Shown: positions 30,139 through 39,374, counted from the first letter of the stretch. The stretch is DNA of 64,000 nt from Caldisericota bacterium (GCA_024655865.1 JANLFM010000003.1:56236-120235); one strand, 5' to 3'. The notes: generated by a model not told the origin, from the letters alone. Translations and numbers: made by a program.

Positions 30139-30951
30139 TTACAGGTCGCTGAGTTTTAAGACCTCGATTCCCCGGCGCTTGAGCTCCTCCAGATACGGGT
30201 TGATACCGATCATATCTGAAGCGATGTGCCCGGAAATGACGAGGTTCTTTTCCGGAAATTCCTTCCTGAGCTTTTCTAAATCCTGATAGTCAATGTGAAT
30301 GTAGAGCACGGTGTTGTAGCCGTTGCGGAAAAGGGCTTTGGCCGCTCCATAGCCTCCGTTGGTTCCTGTTCCGTGGAAGACCGCCACCCTGCCTGTGGGA
30401 GCATCCGGGGAACCCATAGCCACAACGGGAGGATTGGGGGCCTTCTGGATTTCCGGGAACTCCAGGAGTGCGGAAATCAGGTCTTTCAATTTCCAGTTTG
30501 ACTTTTCCCGCTCTTTGATCCTTCTTTCCAGAAGACGTCTGCCTAACTCGTCCAGGGGGTTGTGGATGTTCAGGTAGGGCATTTCCATAACCTTTGCCAG
30601 AAGAAGGGTATCCTCCCAGTTAGCGCGGTGGGAACTCAGGAAGATAGACTCTCTCAAAGCCCTTGTGGCCTCTTTTGCTTCCTCCTGAGGGACGCCCAGG
30701 TCCTCAAGGAGTTCTGTCTGGCGCTCTAAAATGGCGTAATAAGAAGCTTGAGCCAGGCCCCGGGGATGATGGCCGACCACGCAATGGTAACCGTTCATCC
30801 TGGCGAAAAGGAGTTCCGCAGAGGAAACATCTATGGCAAAGAGCAGGCGCTTGATCCCTTCGCCCTCCACATGAATCGCGGAATCGGCAGGGATTTCCTT
30901 CATTCCCACAAGATCCAGGGCAATTTGCATCAATTCCTTGGTGTTCATCAT
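30139..30951 (-). CDS. NIF3-like protein
   Basis: 270 aa; IKRLLFAIDVSSAELLFARMNGYHCVVGHHPRG, HRANWEDTLLLAKVMEMPYLNIHNPLDE, ISGHIASDMIGIN. Confidence 0.88.
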   Translation of the reverse strand: MMNTKELMQIALDLVGMKEIPADSAIHVEGEGIKRLLFAIDVSSAELLFARMNGYHCVVGHHPRGLAQASYYAILERQTELLEDLGVPQEEAKEATRALRESIFLSSHRANWEDTLLLAKVMEMPYLNIHNPLDELGRRLLERRIKEREKSNWKLKDLISALLEFPEIQKAPNPPVVAMGSPDAPTGRVAVFHGTGTNGGYGAAKALFRNGYNTVLYIHIDYQDLEKLRKEFPEKNLVISGHIASDMIGINPYLEELKRRGIEVLKLSDL

Positions 30952-30958
30952 CTACCTC

Positions 30959-33262
30959 CTAACCGCATTTGGAATAACCGCAATGCCGACAGACCAGACA
31001 CCCTTCGGAGTATTCCAAAATTCCCCCGCACTCCGGGCAGACCCCGCCCATCACTTTCTTTACGCTATTTTCTTCCAATTTGGGAGTGGGAAAAAGGGAA
31101 GCCTCGTGCGCCCCATAGGGCCCTGTGTAAGAAGGACCCCAGATGCGCCTGCCCATGGCCAGGGCCACCCCTTGAGCAATGGAGCGCACCAGAACCCTGG
31201 TCCCGTCCTGGGAAATGTCGAAAACCGCTTCCCGGGATTCCACCCTCCAGAGCTGCTCGATGATTTCCGCCGGGCTCACGCCAGCCCTCAAAGCAAGTGA
31301 GATTAACCTGGAGAGGCCATCCGCTTCCTGATCTCGGGACTCCACGAATACCTCACAGATCCCTTGTTCATCCTCGTTCACGGTGACGTAAATTCTCCCC
31401 CTGGGGGTTTCCACTCGCTCCGTGGTGCCCCTGGTGATCTTAGGCCGGGCGCGGGCCATGAGATGACGGGCGCGGGAGAGCTCCTCCCAGGAAAGCTCGC
31501 CCTTCTCCTCTGAAGCTTTAGGGATGGAGAGGACCTGCTCCTCCCGGCTTTTATCCCTATAAATCGTGACCCCCTTGCATCCTTCCTTGAATGCTAACAG
31601 GAAGACCTTTCGTACATCCTCAACCGTGGCCTCCTGAGGGAAGTTTACGGTTTTGGAGACGGCATTGTCGGTGTGCCTCTGGAAGGCGGCCTGCATGCGC
31701 ACATGGTATTCCGGCGTGACATCGTAGGCCGTGGGGAAGATACGCTGCACTTCCTCGGGAATTTCCTCCATTCCCCTGATAGAACCGCGATGGGCGATTC
31801 TTTCTAAAAGCTCATCGGAGTAAAAGCCTAATTTGCGGGCAATTTTTTCAAAGGAGGGGTTGACCTCAAGAAGCCTGGTTTTATCCAGAACGTTTCGCTC
31901 ATAAATAATAGCAAAAAGGGGCTCAATTCCTGAGGAGCAGCCAGCGATTATGGAAAGGGTGCCGGTGGGAGCGATGGTCGTGACCGTGGCGTTGCGCAGA
32001 GAGGGCACGCCGGGTCGGTTGTAAATGGACTTCTCGAAGTTGGGAAAGGCTCCTCTTTTTTCCGCCAGTTCCCGGGAAGCTTCCTTTCCTTCCTGATCGA
32101 TAAAACCCATGACCTCTTCCGCAAGTTTAAGCGCTTCCTCAGAATCGTAGGGAATTCCCAATTTGATCAGCATGTCAGCCCAGCCCATCACCCCCAGCCC
32201 GATTTTGCGGTTTCCCTTCACGGTTTCCGTGATCTTGGGGATGGGGAAGCGGCTGCGGTCTATGACATTATCTAAGAAATGCACTGCCAGGTGAACGGTC
32301 TTTCTCAGTTTTTCCCAGTCAATCTGCGGGGGATCCTCTTCGATCACCATGTGAGAGAGGTTTATGGAGCCGAGGTTGCAGGCTTCATATGGGAGAAGGG
32401 GTTGCTCCCCGCAGGGGTTGGTGCTTTCAATCTGCCCCAGAAGAGGGGTGGGGTTATCCCCGTTGATACGGTCAATAAAGATAATTCCGGGCTCACCAGA
32501 GCGCCAGGCGTTTTGCACAATCTGATCGAATAGCTCCCGCGCTGGTACCTTCCGCACCACTTGCCCGGTCCTGGGGTTTATCAATTGGTGCTCCCCACCC
32601 TCCTCCACTTTTCTCATGAACTCCTCGGTTAGGGCAACGGAGATGTTGAAGTTAGTGAACTCTTTGGGGTCGTTCTTACAATTGATGAATTCCTCAATAT
32701 CCGGGTGGGAGATGTGCAGGATTCCCATGTTGGCGCCCCGCCTTGTGCCTCCTTGCTTGATTACCTCGGTGGCCATGTTGAAGACGCGCATGAAGGATAC
32801 TGGGCCAGAGGCCACTCCACCCGTGCTCTTGACTACATCGTTCTTGGGACGCAAGCGGGAGAAGGAAAAACCGGTTCCGCCACCTGATTGCTGGATCAAG
32901 GCCGTGTTTTTCACGGACTCGAAAATAGAAGATAGGTCGTCCTCCACAGGAAGGACAAAGCAGGCGGAGAGCTGCTGCAATTCCCTGCCGGCGTTCATCA
33001 GTGTGGGGGAATTGGGGAGGAAATCAAGTGCAGCCATGAGGTTGTAAAATTTCAGGGCCAGGGATTCCAGGTCCGCGTTCTGATCGTAAAGGAGGTCTGC
33101 GGAAGCGATATCCTCCGCCACCCGCCAGAACATCTCTTCGGGTGTCTCGCAGGGTTTGCCCTGGAGGTCCTTTTTCAGGTATCTTTTCTCCAGAACAACC
33201 TGGGCGTTCTTACTCAGTTCAAGCTGAACCCTTTCCATGATTCCCTCTCCTATAAAACACAA
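30959..33262 (-). CDS. nrdJ: Adenosylcobalamin-dependent (class II) ribonucleotide reductase
   Basis: 767 aa; NSPTLMNAGRELQQLSACFVLPVEDDL, GGTGFSFSRLRP, STNPCGEQPLLPYEACNLGSINL, C-terminal CPECGGILEYSEGCLVCRHCGYSKCG. Confidence 0.95.
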   Translation of the reverse strand: MCFIGEGIMERVQLELSKNAQVVLEKRYLKKDLQGKPCETPEEMFWRVAEDIASADLLYDQNADLESLALKFYNLMAALDFLPNSPTLMNAGRELQQLSACFVLPVEDDLSSIFESVKNTALIQQSGGGTGFSFSRLRPKNDVVKSTGGVASGPVSFMRVFNMATEVIKQGGTRRGANMGILHISHPDIEEFINCKNDPKEFTNFNISVALTEEFMRKVEEGGEHQLINPRTGQVVRKVPARELFDQIVQNAWRSGEPGIIFIDRINGDNPTPLLGQIESTNPCGEQPLLPYEACNLGSINLSHMVIEEDPPQIDWEKLRKTVHLAVHFLDNVIDRSRFPIPKITETVKGNRKIGLGVMGWADMLIKLGIPYDSEEALKLAEEVMGFIDQEGKEASRELAEKRGAFPNFEKSIYNRPGVPSLRNATVTTIAPTGTLSIIAGCSSGIEPLFAIIYERNVLDKTRLLEVNPSFEKIARKLGFYSDELLERIAHRGSIRGMEEIPEEVQRIFPTAYDVTPEYHVRMQAAFQRHTDNAVSKTVNFPQEATVEDVRKVFLLAFKEGCKGVTIYRDKSREEQVLSIPKASEEKGELSWEELSRARHLMARARPKITRGTTERVETPRGRIYVTVNEDEQGICEVFVESRDQEADGLSRLISLALRAGVSPAEIIEQLWRVESREAVFDISQDGTRVLVRSIAQGVALAMGRRIWGPSYTGPYGAHEASLFPTPKLEENSVKKVMGGVCPECGGILEYSEGCLVCRHCGYSKCG

Positions 33263-33270
33263 TTTGTTGT
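33257..33270 (-). promoter_or_regulatory. NrdR box 1 upstream of nrdJ
   Basis: ACACAATTTGTTGT, similar to the NrdR consensus (ACACwATATATTGT-like). Confidence 0.75.
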
Positions 33271-33287
33271 AGGTTCAAAAAATACCT

Positions 33288-33301
33288 ACACAAGATATTG
33301 T
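33288..33301 (-). promoter_or_regulatory. NrdR box 2 upstream of nrdJ
   Basis: ACACAAGATATTGT; starts 31 bp from box 1, the helical phasing typical of NrdR box pairs. Confidence 0.8.
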
Positions 33302-33541
33302 TGATTATGGGGAAGAGTTTTGCAAGAGCTTATGAAATTTTTTCGGGGAGAATTTTTCATAGAGCTTTAAATTATAAAGCTATTTTCAGTGATCGAGAGG
33401 GTTGTGGGACCTGTAGGTGTTGGCCCGGAAGAGGGCTCGTGGAGGATTCAGGCTCTGCAAGTATGGGACCATGAAGAGAACTCGCACGGGCTTTTAAAAC
33501 ATGTGAGAAACGGGCGTTGAAGCAAGTGCCGGTCTTCCAAG

Positions 33542-33583
33542 GCGGCCTGTGCTTCTGGGGTGGAGCGGCCTGTGCTTCTGGGG
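33542..33583. repeat. Short tandem repeat (2 x 19 bp, period 23)
   Basis: GCGGCCTGTGCTTCTGGGG at 33542-33560 and again at 33565-33583. Confidence 0.85.
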
Positions 33584-33664
33584 GTAAAATGGGGCTCTTT
33601 CTTTGTAAACAGCCAGACGGGGCTTAAAGAAGCAGAGAAGGGTCTCATACGGATTCTTCCTCGC

Positions 33665-33747
33665 AAACACAGGCAGGAATGGTCGTGTTTTTGATCCCCT
33701 CCCAGAGATTTGAAAACCAGGTCTTCCCTGTAAACACAGGCAGGAAT
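33665..33747. repeat. Direct repeat pair AAACACAGGCAGGAAT
   Basis: 33665-33680 and 33732-33747, offset 67 bp. Confidence 0.85.
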
Positions 33748-33771
33748 AGTAGCAGGGGTCGAGGATGAGCT

Positions 33772-33867
33772 GTTTGCAAGGGGAGGAGAGGAAACAAAAT
33801 AGCTCTGCCAGTTGAGTGTTATAATAGCTCGTTGCCTCGTTTGCAAGGGGCGGCGAGGAAACAAAAT
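33772..33867. repeat. 29-bp direct repeat pair GTTTGCAAGGGGNGGNGAGGAAACAAAAT
   Basis: 33772-33800 and 33839-33867 (27/29 identical), offset also 67 bp. Confidence 0.85.
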
Positions 33868-33944
33868 ATGTCAGTCTTTATTGAATGTGTCTCCTGGCCC
33901 CTTTAAAAAATTTTCCTCTTTAGTTACAATAAAAATCCAAGCGT

Positions 33945-34031
33945 GCCGAAGTGGCGGAATTGGCAGACGCGCTACGTTCAGGGCGTAGTTGGGAAATCCC
34001 AGTGGGGGTTCGACTCCCCCCTTCGGCACCA
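33945..34031 (+). tRNA. tRNA-Leu (anticodon CAG), CCA encoded
   Basis: Acceptor GCCGAAG/CTTCGGC, D-arm GGCGGAATTGGCAGACGC, anticodon arm CTACG-TTCAGGG-CGTAG, variable arm TGGGAAATCCCA, T-arm GGGGGTTCGACTCCCCC, 3' ACCA. Confidence 0.97.
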
Positions 34032-34043
34032 ATTTGTTTGTAA

Positions 34044-34066
34044 ATAATGGGGACAGTCCCTAATTT
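34044..34066. repeat. Dispersed palindrome copy 2 (decayed flanks)
   Basis: ATAATGGGGACAGTCCCTAATTT, between tRNA-Leu and the stop of the DUF922 gene. Confidence 0.8.
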
Positions 34067-34069
34067 CAC

Positions 34070-35284
34070 TTAAGGATAACCATTCTGTAGCCACCCCGCA
34101 ATCTTACCATCCCATTCCTGCTGTTTTGCCGGGTCCGTGCCGTGTTTCGTCTCCGCGTCATACTGTTCGTCCACCTTTTTCCACTCCTCCTGTAAGTCCG
34201 CGTAAGCCTTTTGAACCTTTTTATCCAGGTCGGCAAGAGCTTCCGCCCTGGTGGCACCCGTTCCCACCAAGCCCTCAAGCACCCTCTTCAATTTTTTAGC
34301 AAAAGCCTGGGCTAAATCGAAGTGTTTTTGCTCGTGATTGAGGAGCTGTGCATAACCAGGATCGCCAGGTCCCGGCCTCATCCAGGAAGAATTCCGATCC
34401 ATGTTGGCATAGGTTGTTACGGTGCCTACGGTGGCAGTCCAGGTAGTCCCGGAGCGGGTAAAACGGGGAGTCCAGCCACCATACCCCACTCTCATTCCTA
34501 TTTCGGCGTCCTCAGAAACTTCCTCGCCCTTGGGAGGTGGTTCCTCCTTGAAATCGTCCTTGGAGATGGGACCATAAGGGCGCCAGTCCTCTTCCACATC
34601 AAAAAGCACCTCGCCCAGTAGATTCTCGTTCTGCACGGCGATTAAAGAAATGGTCCCCTCACGAATAAATCCTAATGGCTCTGCTTCGGGTTCTCCGGAA
34701 AGGGATACTGTCAACCCGTAGGGGCTGTTTCCAAAGAAAATGGGGGAAAAGAAGAACCCGTTGGGCTCCGGGAGCGTGACCCATGAAATTGGAGGGTACT
34801 CCACCATTTCGTTACCCACCTGGCTGATCTGGAATTCCACAGGGATTAAGGGGGCAGCAACCCCGCAAAGTGTAACCCTAACGGGCTCGAAAAGCGGTGC
34901 GGATAAATCAAGAACTCCTGGTCCACAGACTTCCAGGCGGGCAGTAAGAGTGGGTGCTTGGGTGGAAGGAGTTTCTTTATACAGGTAAACCATATCCGCG
35001 GTACCATCTTCCCTGCTGGACCAGGTTGCCTCGCCACCAAAGAGCTCAACTGACCAGCGGAAGGGGACATAGGTGCGGCCATTAATTATATAGGCTGTCT
35101 CGGCCTGAACTGATCCCCGGTCTGTTTCCCATTGAGAGGACCCCACTCCAGCGGAGAAAGGAATCTTTACCCAGGTGGCGTCCCTGACCGGCGAGACGTG
35201 CTCGATCGGGTGCAGTGTGCTTGCAAAAGCTGTTCCTGTGAAAAACAACAGGACACAAAGGAGAATGGCAACTCTCTTTTTCAT
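34070..35284 (-). CDS. Secreted protein with copper-amine-oxidase-like stalk domain and DUF922-type HEXXH protease domain
   Basis: 404 aa; signal peptide, YIINGRTYVPFRWSVELFGGEATW, LLNHEQKHFDLAQAFAKKLKR (HEQKH), QYDAETKHGTDPAKQQEWD. Confidence 0.75.
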   Translation of the reverse strand: MKKRVAILLCVLLFFTGTAFASTLHPIEHVSPVRDATWVKIPFSAGVGSSQWETDRGSVQAETAYIINGRTYVPFRWSVELFGGEATWSSREDGTADMVYLYKETPSTQAPTLTARLEVCGPGVLDLSAPLFEPVRVTLCGVAAPLIPVEFQISQVGNEMVEYPPISWVTLPEPNGFFFSPIFFGNSPYGLTVSLSGEPEAEPLGFIREGTISLIAVQNENLLGEVLFDVEEDWRPYGPISKDDFKEEPPPKGEEVSEDAEIGMRVGYGGWTPRFTRSGTTWTATVGTVTTYANMDRNSSWMRPGPGDPGYAQLLNHEQKHFDLAQAFAKKLKRVLEGLVGTGATRAEALADLDKKVQKAYADLQEEWKKVDEQYDAETKHGTDPAKQQEWDGKIAGWLQNGYP

Positions 35285-35653
35285 AATTTCCCTCCATTAA
35301 GAATTGCACCCCAAGAGGATGTTAAGAGCATTTGGACCACCCATATCATAGTTTGCTTGAATTCTGTTTGTTCTGCCGGTGCACTTTTAGGATACATCAA
35401 TTGGGGTCAAGGGGAAAGAAAAACTTGCCAGACATCAGGTGATTGACACAGGGAAGGTTATCTATGGGTTTGTGATTGTAAAATGCTCAGGGAAACCAAA
35501 TCCATTAAATGGGACGATATTGTAGACTGTGAAATCTCGTGGCAAGAAGCCCAAAAATATTTGAACATTGTAAATCCCCAAGGAAAGAGAGAATAAAAGA
35601 AAAAGATTTCCATTTCCAAAATCCAGAACTCAAACCAGAAAACCCATGTGTAG

Positions 35654-35679
35654 AAAAATAGGGACTGTCCCTATTTTTT
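35654..35679. repeat. Dispersed palindrome copy 3
   Basis: AAAAATAGGGACTGTCCCTATTTTTT. Confidence 0.9.
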
Positions 35680-36978
35680 CAGGTCGCTGGGAACGATGGG
35701 GCTGATTAAAAGCTCGTGAAACACCTGCCAGCGCTTTAACTGGTTCTCTTGAACTCCCCCTTGCCCTTCCACATAAGCTTTGACCAGGTCTTCTCCTAGT
35801 TTGTAATTGATCACGTAGGAACGGTAAAACTCGATGAATTTCAGGGAATGCTCCGCTTCTCCCTGTGAGAGCAAGCGGTAGCGCTTGAGCCACTCCACGG
35901 CCTCTTCCCTGTTGATTTTTCCATCTAAATATCTTCGAGCGGCCTCCACCTGGACGTAAGCAAGTTTCCGCATCAACACAAGGACATTTTCGTAGAGTCC
36001 AAGCCTTCGGGTGTTTATTCCGGCAAGAGGACATAGAATCTCAGACTCGAATCGCAGACGATCCTGGAGGGTTGGGAAAACCATCTCCACGGCAAAGTTG
36101 GCGCTCCCTTCGGCAATCAAGGCATCAGGTCCAAAAAGCGGGAACACTGAGAACTCCACCCAGCCTCTTTTCCGATAAAGCTCTTCCTCCCTGAGGCAAT
36201 TGAACACATGGTGTCCGGGGTAACCCTCGTGACAGGCAAGGGTGATAATCATATCGAGGTAAACAGGCAGATCCGTGTTCACCTGGATCAGGCTTTGAGC
36301 GTTTCCCCGAAACCAGTTGTAGCCAGACCAGGGTTTTTCTGAGACAAGCTTCACGGTGAAATTTTCCCCTTCCGGTAGGAGAATCCGCCGAGTCGTCCTG
36401 GCCCTTGCTTCTTCTATGGCAGCCTTCATGACGACGTCCAACCTCTCCTGGGGAACTCGAAACTCCTGCCTGAGGTTTTCCACTCGCTCGTTCAAAGATT
36501 CTGTTCCGGGGAGTAAGGAGTCGATTTCTTGAAGAATAGTTTGAAATTCCTCTGAAGAAAAAGAAGGAGGGGCGGCGTCGTAGAGGGCCTGGGATTCCTC
36601 GTCGAAAGTCATTGGCGCTCCGTCGAGGAGGTCTGCTTTAGCCCACATGGAGCGGAGATGGACCCTCAGGCTCCTCGTCCTGGGAGTGACAGCTACCTGC
36701 TCGATTTCCTCCAGATGAGAAAGAAGAGAGGAGATGGCCTGCTTGATCTGGGGAAGGGACCTTTTCGCTGCGGTTCCCTCTTCCTTCAGATTACCGGGGC
36801 CGAAATAGGCATCCACATAGCCCGGACAGTGCTCCTCCAAGGAGAAACAGAGGCGGACGTATTCCTCTGCAATTCCGTCGATCTCGGAATGGGACCGCTC
36901 CGGTTTTTCGTTTTGAGCTAAAAGGGAATCATCTTTAGTCATAACGGTATAATAATCCGCCCCTGCAAACCCGCGCAA
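35671..36978 (-). CDS. DUF885-like metallopeptidase-type protein
   Basis: 435 aa; LACHEGYPGHHVFNCLREEELYRKRGW, EGSANFAVEMVFP; stop codon TAG lies inside the dispersed palindrome. Confidence 0.65.
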   Translation of the reverse strand: MRGFAGADYYTVMTKDDSLLAQNEKPERSHSEIDGIAEEYVRLCFSLEEHCPGYVDAYFGPGNLKEEGTAAKRSLPQIKQAISSLLSHLEEIEQVAVTPRTRSLRVHLRSMWAKADLLDGAPMTFDEESQALYDAAPPSFSSEEFQTILQEIDSLLPGTESLNERVENLRQEFRVPQERLDVVMKAAIEEARARTTRRILLPEGENFTVKLVSEKPWSGYNWFRGNAQSLIQVNTDLPVYLDMIITLACHEGYPGHHVFNCLREEELYRKRGWVEFSVFPLFGPDALIAEGSANFAVEMVFPTLQDRLRFESEILCPLAGINTRRLGLYENVLVLMRKLAYVQVEAARRYLDGKINREEAVEWLKRYRLLSQGEAEHSLKFIEFYRSYVINYKLGEDLVKAYVEGQGGVQENQLKRWQVFHELLISPIVPSDLKK

Positions 36979-36995
36979 TTACAATGAAAACAATG

Positions 36996-37019
36996 AAAAG
37001 GGGGACAGGCTACTTTTTT
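36996..37019. repeat. Variant palindrome copy (GGCTAC type)
   Basis: AAAAGGGGGACAGGCTACTTTTTT; keeps GGGGACAG and A/T-rich flanks, other half diverged. Confidence 0.55.
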
Positions 37020-37046
37020 ACTTCTTTCAGTAAGAAATCAAAAAAT

Positions 37047-37071
37047 AAAATGGGGACTGTCCCTATTTTTT
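37047..37071. repeat. Dispersed palindrome copy 4
   Basis: AAAATGGGGACTGTCCCTATTTTTT. Confidence 0.9.
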
Positions 37072-37116
37072 GTAACCCGCATTGGAACTGCATTCTGGGA
37101 GGCAATTTTGGGAAAG

Positions 37117-37142
37117 AAAAATGGGGACTGTCCCTATTTTTT
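37117..37142. repeat. Dispersed palindrome copy 5
   Basis: AAAAATGGGGACTGTCCCTATTTTTT. Confidence 0.9.
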
Positions 37143-38290
37143 CACGGGGGGAGTTCCAGATAGCGCAACCTTGCCCCCATAGGCTCTAAGTTTTGGTAAT
37201 CAAACTCGCTCCAGGCAAGATAACGGCCATCGGTCGAGGCGGATCCTAAATAGGTTACTTTTCCCTCAGAAGTTGGCGAGGCGAGCGATAGGCGAACAAA
37301 GAGCCCATCGGAAAGCTGATGGACGTAGAGAAAAGTCCGTTGTTTTGAAGAATCGAACCAGCTCGTCACCAGGGTGTCTTTAAATATGCTTTGCACGAGC
37401 TCCTCCCGATTGAATGTGCGAGGTGCTGCCTGCTTGAAAGGGCGAAAGACCATCTTCTCCTGCGGCTCTTTAGAACTTTCATTAGATGGCACGAATGACT
37501 GATTGAAGGCAAGCCAATTTTCGGAAATCTTTCCGCCCCAGGCCCGTTCATATCGTGCCAGCTCCTGGACCGCATCCTGGGAAATTCTGATCAGATACAG
37601 GGGATTGGGATCAGCAAAAAGAGAATAAATGGCATAATTTTTGACCAGCTCTGGAAAGAGGATAAGGTCCTGGGCTTCCAAAAGCAGTGTGTCTTTCTGT
37701 TGATCAAGATCATAGAGATGCAAGCATTTCCCCTTTGCGTAAAGCAACTCGTTTCCCCAGAGGCCGAAGCTTTCCGGCAGGCGGTCCCGGATCACCGGAT
37801 CTGGGGGAAGGGCAAAAACCTCGATTTCCTGCCCGGTCCCCCGATCAATGGCTCGGATCCGATAGCCGTGAACGCCATCATTCTCTTCATCAATCTCAAT
37901 GAAGGCCAGCCAGCGCTCGTTGACTCTTGGAGATTGGAAAATGGCCCGAGGAAGGCCTGGCTCGGCCAGTTTGCGCAGAGCATGGCTGAAAATGTCGAAC
38001 TCGTAGAGCCCCTGCTCGGTCCTTTGGCCGATAATATTGAGGCCTCCACCCTCCTCCCGGTAAGCGGAAAAGTAAATCCTGCCTTGATAAAGGAAGAGAT
38101 CACCTATGGAATTCAGGTCTGGGGGTAGCGAAACCTCCTGAACCAGGTCTTCCCCTATATCCCCAACCGCATTCTCCTCTTGCAACAGGGCGGAGAATGC
38201 ATGGCCATCTTTAATCCATTGCCCCTGGCTACAACCAGCCAGAAAGAGAGAAATTATAATGGTAATCCCGATGAGAGCCCGCCCTTTCAT
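37142..38290 (-). CDS. Putative lipoprotein, TolB/beta-propeller-like
   Basis: 382 aa; lipobox IISLFLAGCSQGQ, multiple WLAF/YLAWSEFD repeats. Confidence 0.6.
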   Translation of the reverse strand: MKGRALIGITIIISLFLAGCSQGQWIKDGHAFSALLQEENAVGDIGEDLVQEVSLPPDLNSIGDLFLYQGRIYFSAYREEGGGLNIIGQRTEQGLYEFDIFSHALRKLAEPGLPRAIFQSPRVNERWLAFIEIDEENDGVHGYRIRAIDRGTGQEIEVFALPPDPVIRDRLPESFGLWGNELLYAKGKCLHLYDLDQQKDTLLLEAQDLILFPELVKNYAIYSLFADPNPLYLIRISQDAVQELARYERAWGGKISENWLAFNQSFVPSNESSKEPQEKMVFRPFKQAAPRTFNREELVQSIFKDTLVTSWFDSSKQRTFLYVHQLSDGLFVRLSLASPTSEGKVTYLGSASTDGRYLAWSEFDYQNLEPMGARLRYLELPP

Positions 38291-38299
38291 TTTTTCTCT

Positions 38300-38324
38300 A
38301 AAAATGGGGACAGTCCATTTATTT
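38300..38324. repeat. Dispersed palindrome copy 6 (short deletion)
   Basis: AAAAATGGGGACAGTCCATTTATTT. Confidence 0.8.
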
Positions 38325-39362
38325 GAAGAGCAGCTTGGCGAGCTGGTAGAGCTCTGGGGGAACGGTCTTAACCCTGCCGACCACTTTTTCCATTTCCACT
38401 ATCCCGATCTCTTCCCCCTTAAGGGCTACCATTTTCCCGAATTCTCCCTTATGCACCAGGTCCACAGCGGAGATGCCAAACCTCGTGGGGTAATAGCGGT
38501 CCCTTAAGACGGGAGAGCCACCGCGTTGAATGTGTCCAATCACAGCGTGCTTGGCCGCAATGCCCGTCCTTCTTTCGATTTCCTGAGCCACAAGCTGCCC
38601 TACTCCTCTGGCTCCCAGTCTACCGTGGCCGAACTCGTCAATCTCTCCCGTTTCCTCTTCTTTCAAGGCGCCCTCGAAGTGAACGGCCTCCGAGACCACG
38701 ACCGTGCCGAAGAGGCGGCCCTTTTGCCTTTTGTTGAGCAGATTTTGCGCCATTTCTTCAAGGTCGGCAGGAACCTCCGGGATGAGCGTCCAGTCAGCTC
38801 CCCCTGCTATGCCGGTATAGAGCGCAACCCAGCCCGCTTCCCTGCCCATGACTTCTAGGACCATGATCCGCCTGTGAGACCGAGCGGTATCCCTCAAGCG
38901 TTCCAGGGCGTCGACGGCCACGGAAACCGCGGTGTCAAAGCCAATGCAGTAGTCCGTCTCGGGAACGTCGTTGTCCATAGTTTTGGGAATCCCCACCGTA
39001 GGCAAGCCCTCTCTGGCCAGTTTTCCGGCAACGCCCAGGGTGTCGTCTCCCCCGATGGCGATCAGGGCATCCAGTCTAAGGCGGGAAAAGTTCTCAATGA
39101 CCTTCTTTTTATCCTCCTCGCTCTTGTAGGGGTTGGTCCGAGAGGTCCCCAGAACTGTTCCCCCCTGGGAGATGATCTCTCGCACGTTTTCCAGATTCAA
39201 GGGTTCAGTGTCTCCCCTGATCATCCCGGCCCATCCATCATGGATCCCGGTAACCTCGTAGCCGTAATCAGCAGCCCTCATCACCACGGCCCTGATAGCG
39301 GGATTCAAGCCAGGACAGTCTCCTCCGCCAGTAAGAACTCCGATCCTTCTTACAACGGCCAT
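38319..39362 (-). CDS. pfkA: 6-phosphofructokinase
   Basis: 347 aa; RRIGVLTGGGDCPGLNPAIRAVV, AIGGDDTLGVAGKL, PKTMDNDVPETDYCIGFDTA. Confidence 0.95.
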   Translation of the reverse strand: MAVVRRIGVLTGGGDCPGLNPAIRAVVMRAADYGYEVTGIHDGWAGMIRGDTEPLNLENVREIISQGGTVLGTSRTNPYKSEEDKKKVIENFSRLRLDALIAIGGDDTLGVAGKLAREGLPTVGIPKTMDNDVPETDYCIGFDTAVSVAVDALERLRDTARSHRRIMVLEVMGREAGWVALYTGIAGGADWTLIPEVPADLEEMAQNLLNKRQKGRLFGTVVVSEAVHFEGALKEEETGEIDEFGHGRLGARGVGQLVAQEIERRTGIAAKHAVIGHIQRGGSPVLRDRYYPTRFGISAVDLVHKGEFGKMVALKGEEIGIVEMEKVVGRVKTVPPELYQLAKLLFK

Positions 39363-39374
39363 TTTCTTCCTCCC

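Noticed and set aside
33301-33440. Cobalamin riboswitch upstream of the B12-dependent RNR
   Set aside because: No B12-box-like sequence or long structured leader seen; the NrdR box pair is a sufficient explanation.
33448-33864. 138-aa minus-strand ORF listed in the track
   Set aside because: Covers the repeat patch, has low-complexity odd composition and no family-like pattern; more likely non-coding.
33772-33867. CRISPR array call for the 29-bp repeat pair
   Set aside because: Only two imperfect copies, the other nearby repeat pair has a different sequence, and there are no cas genes; kept only as a repeat.
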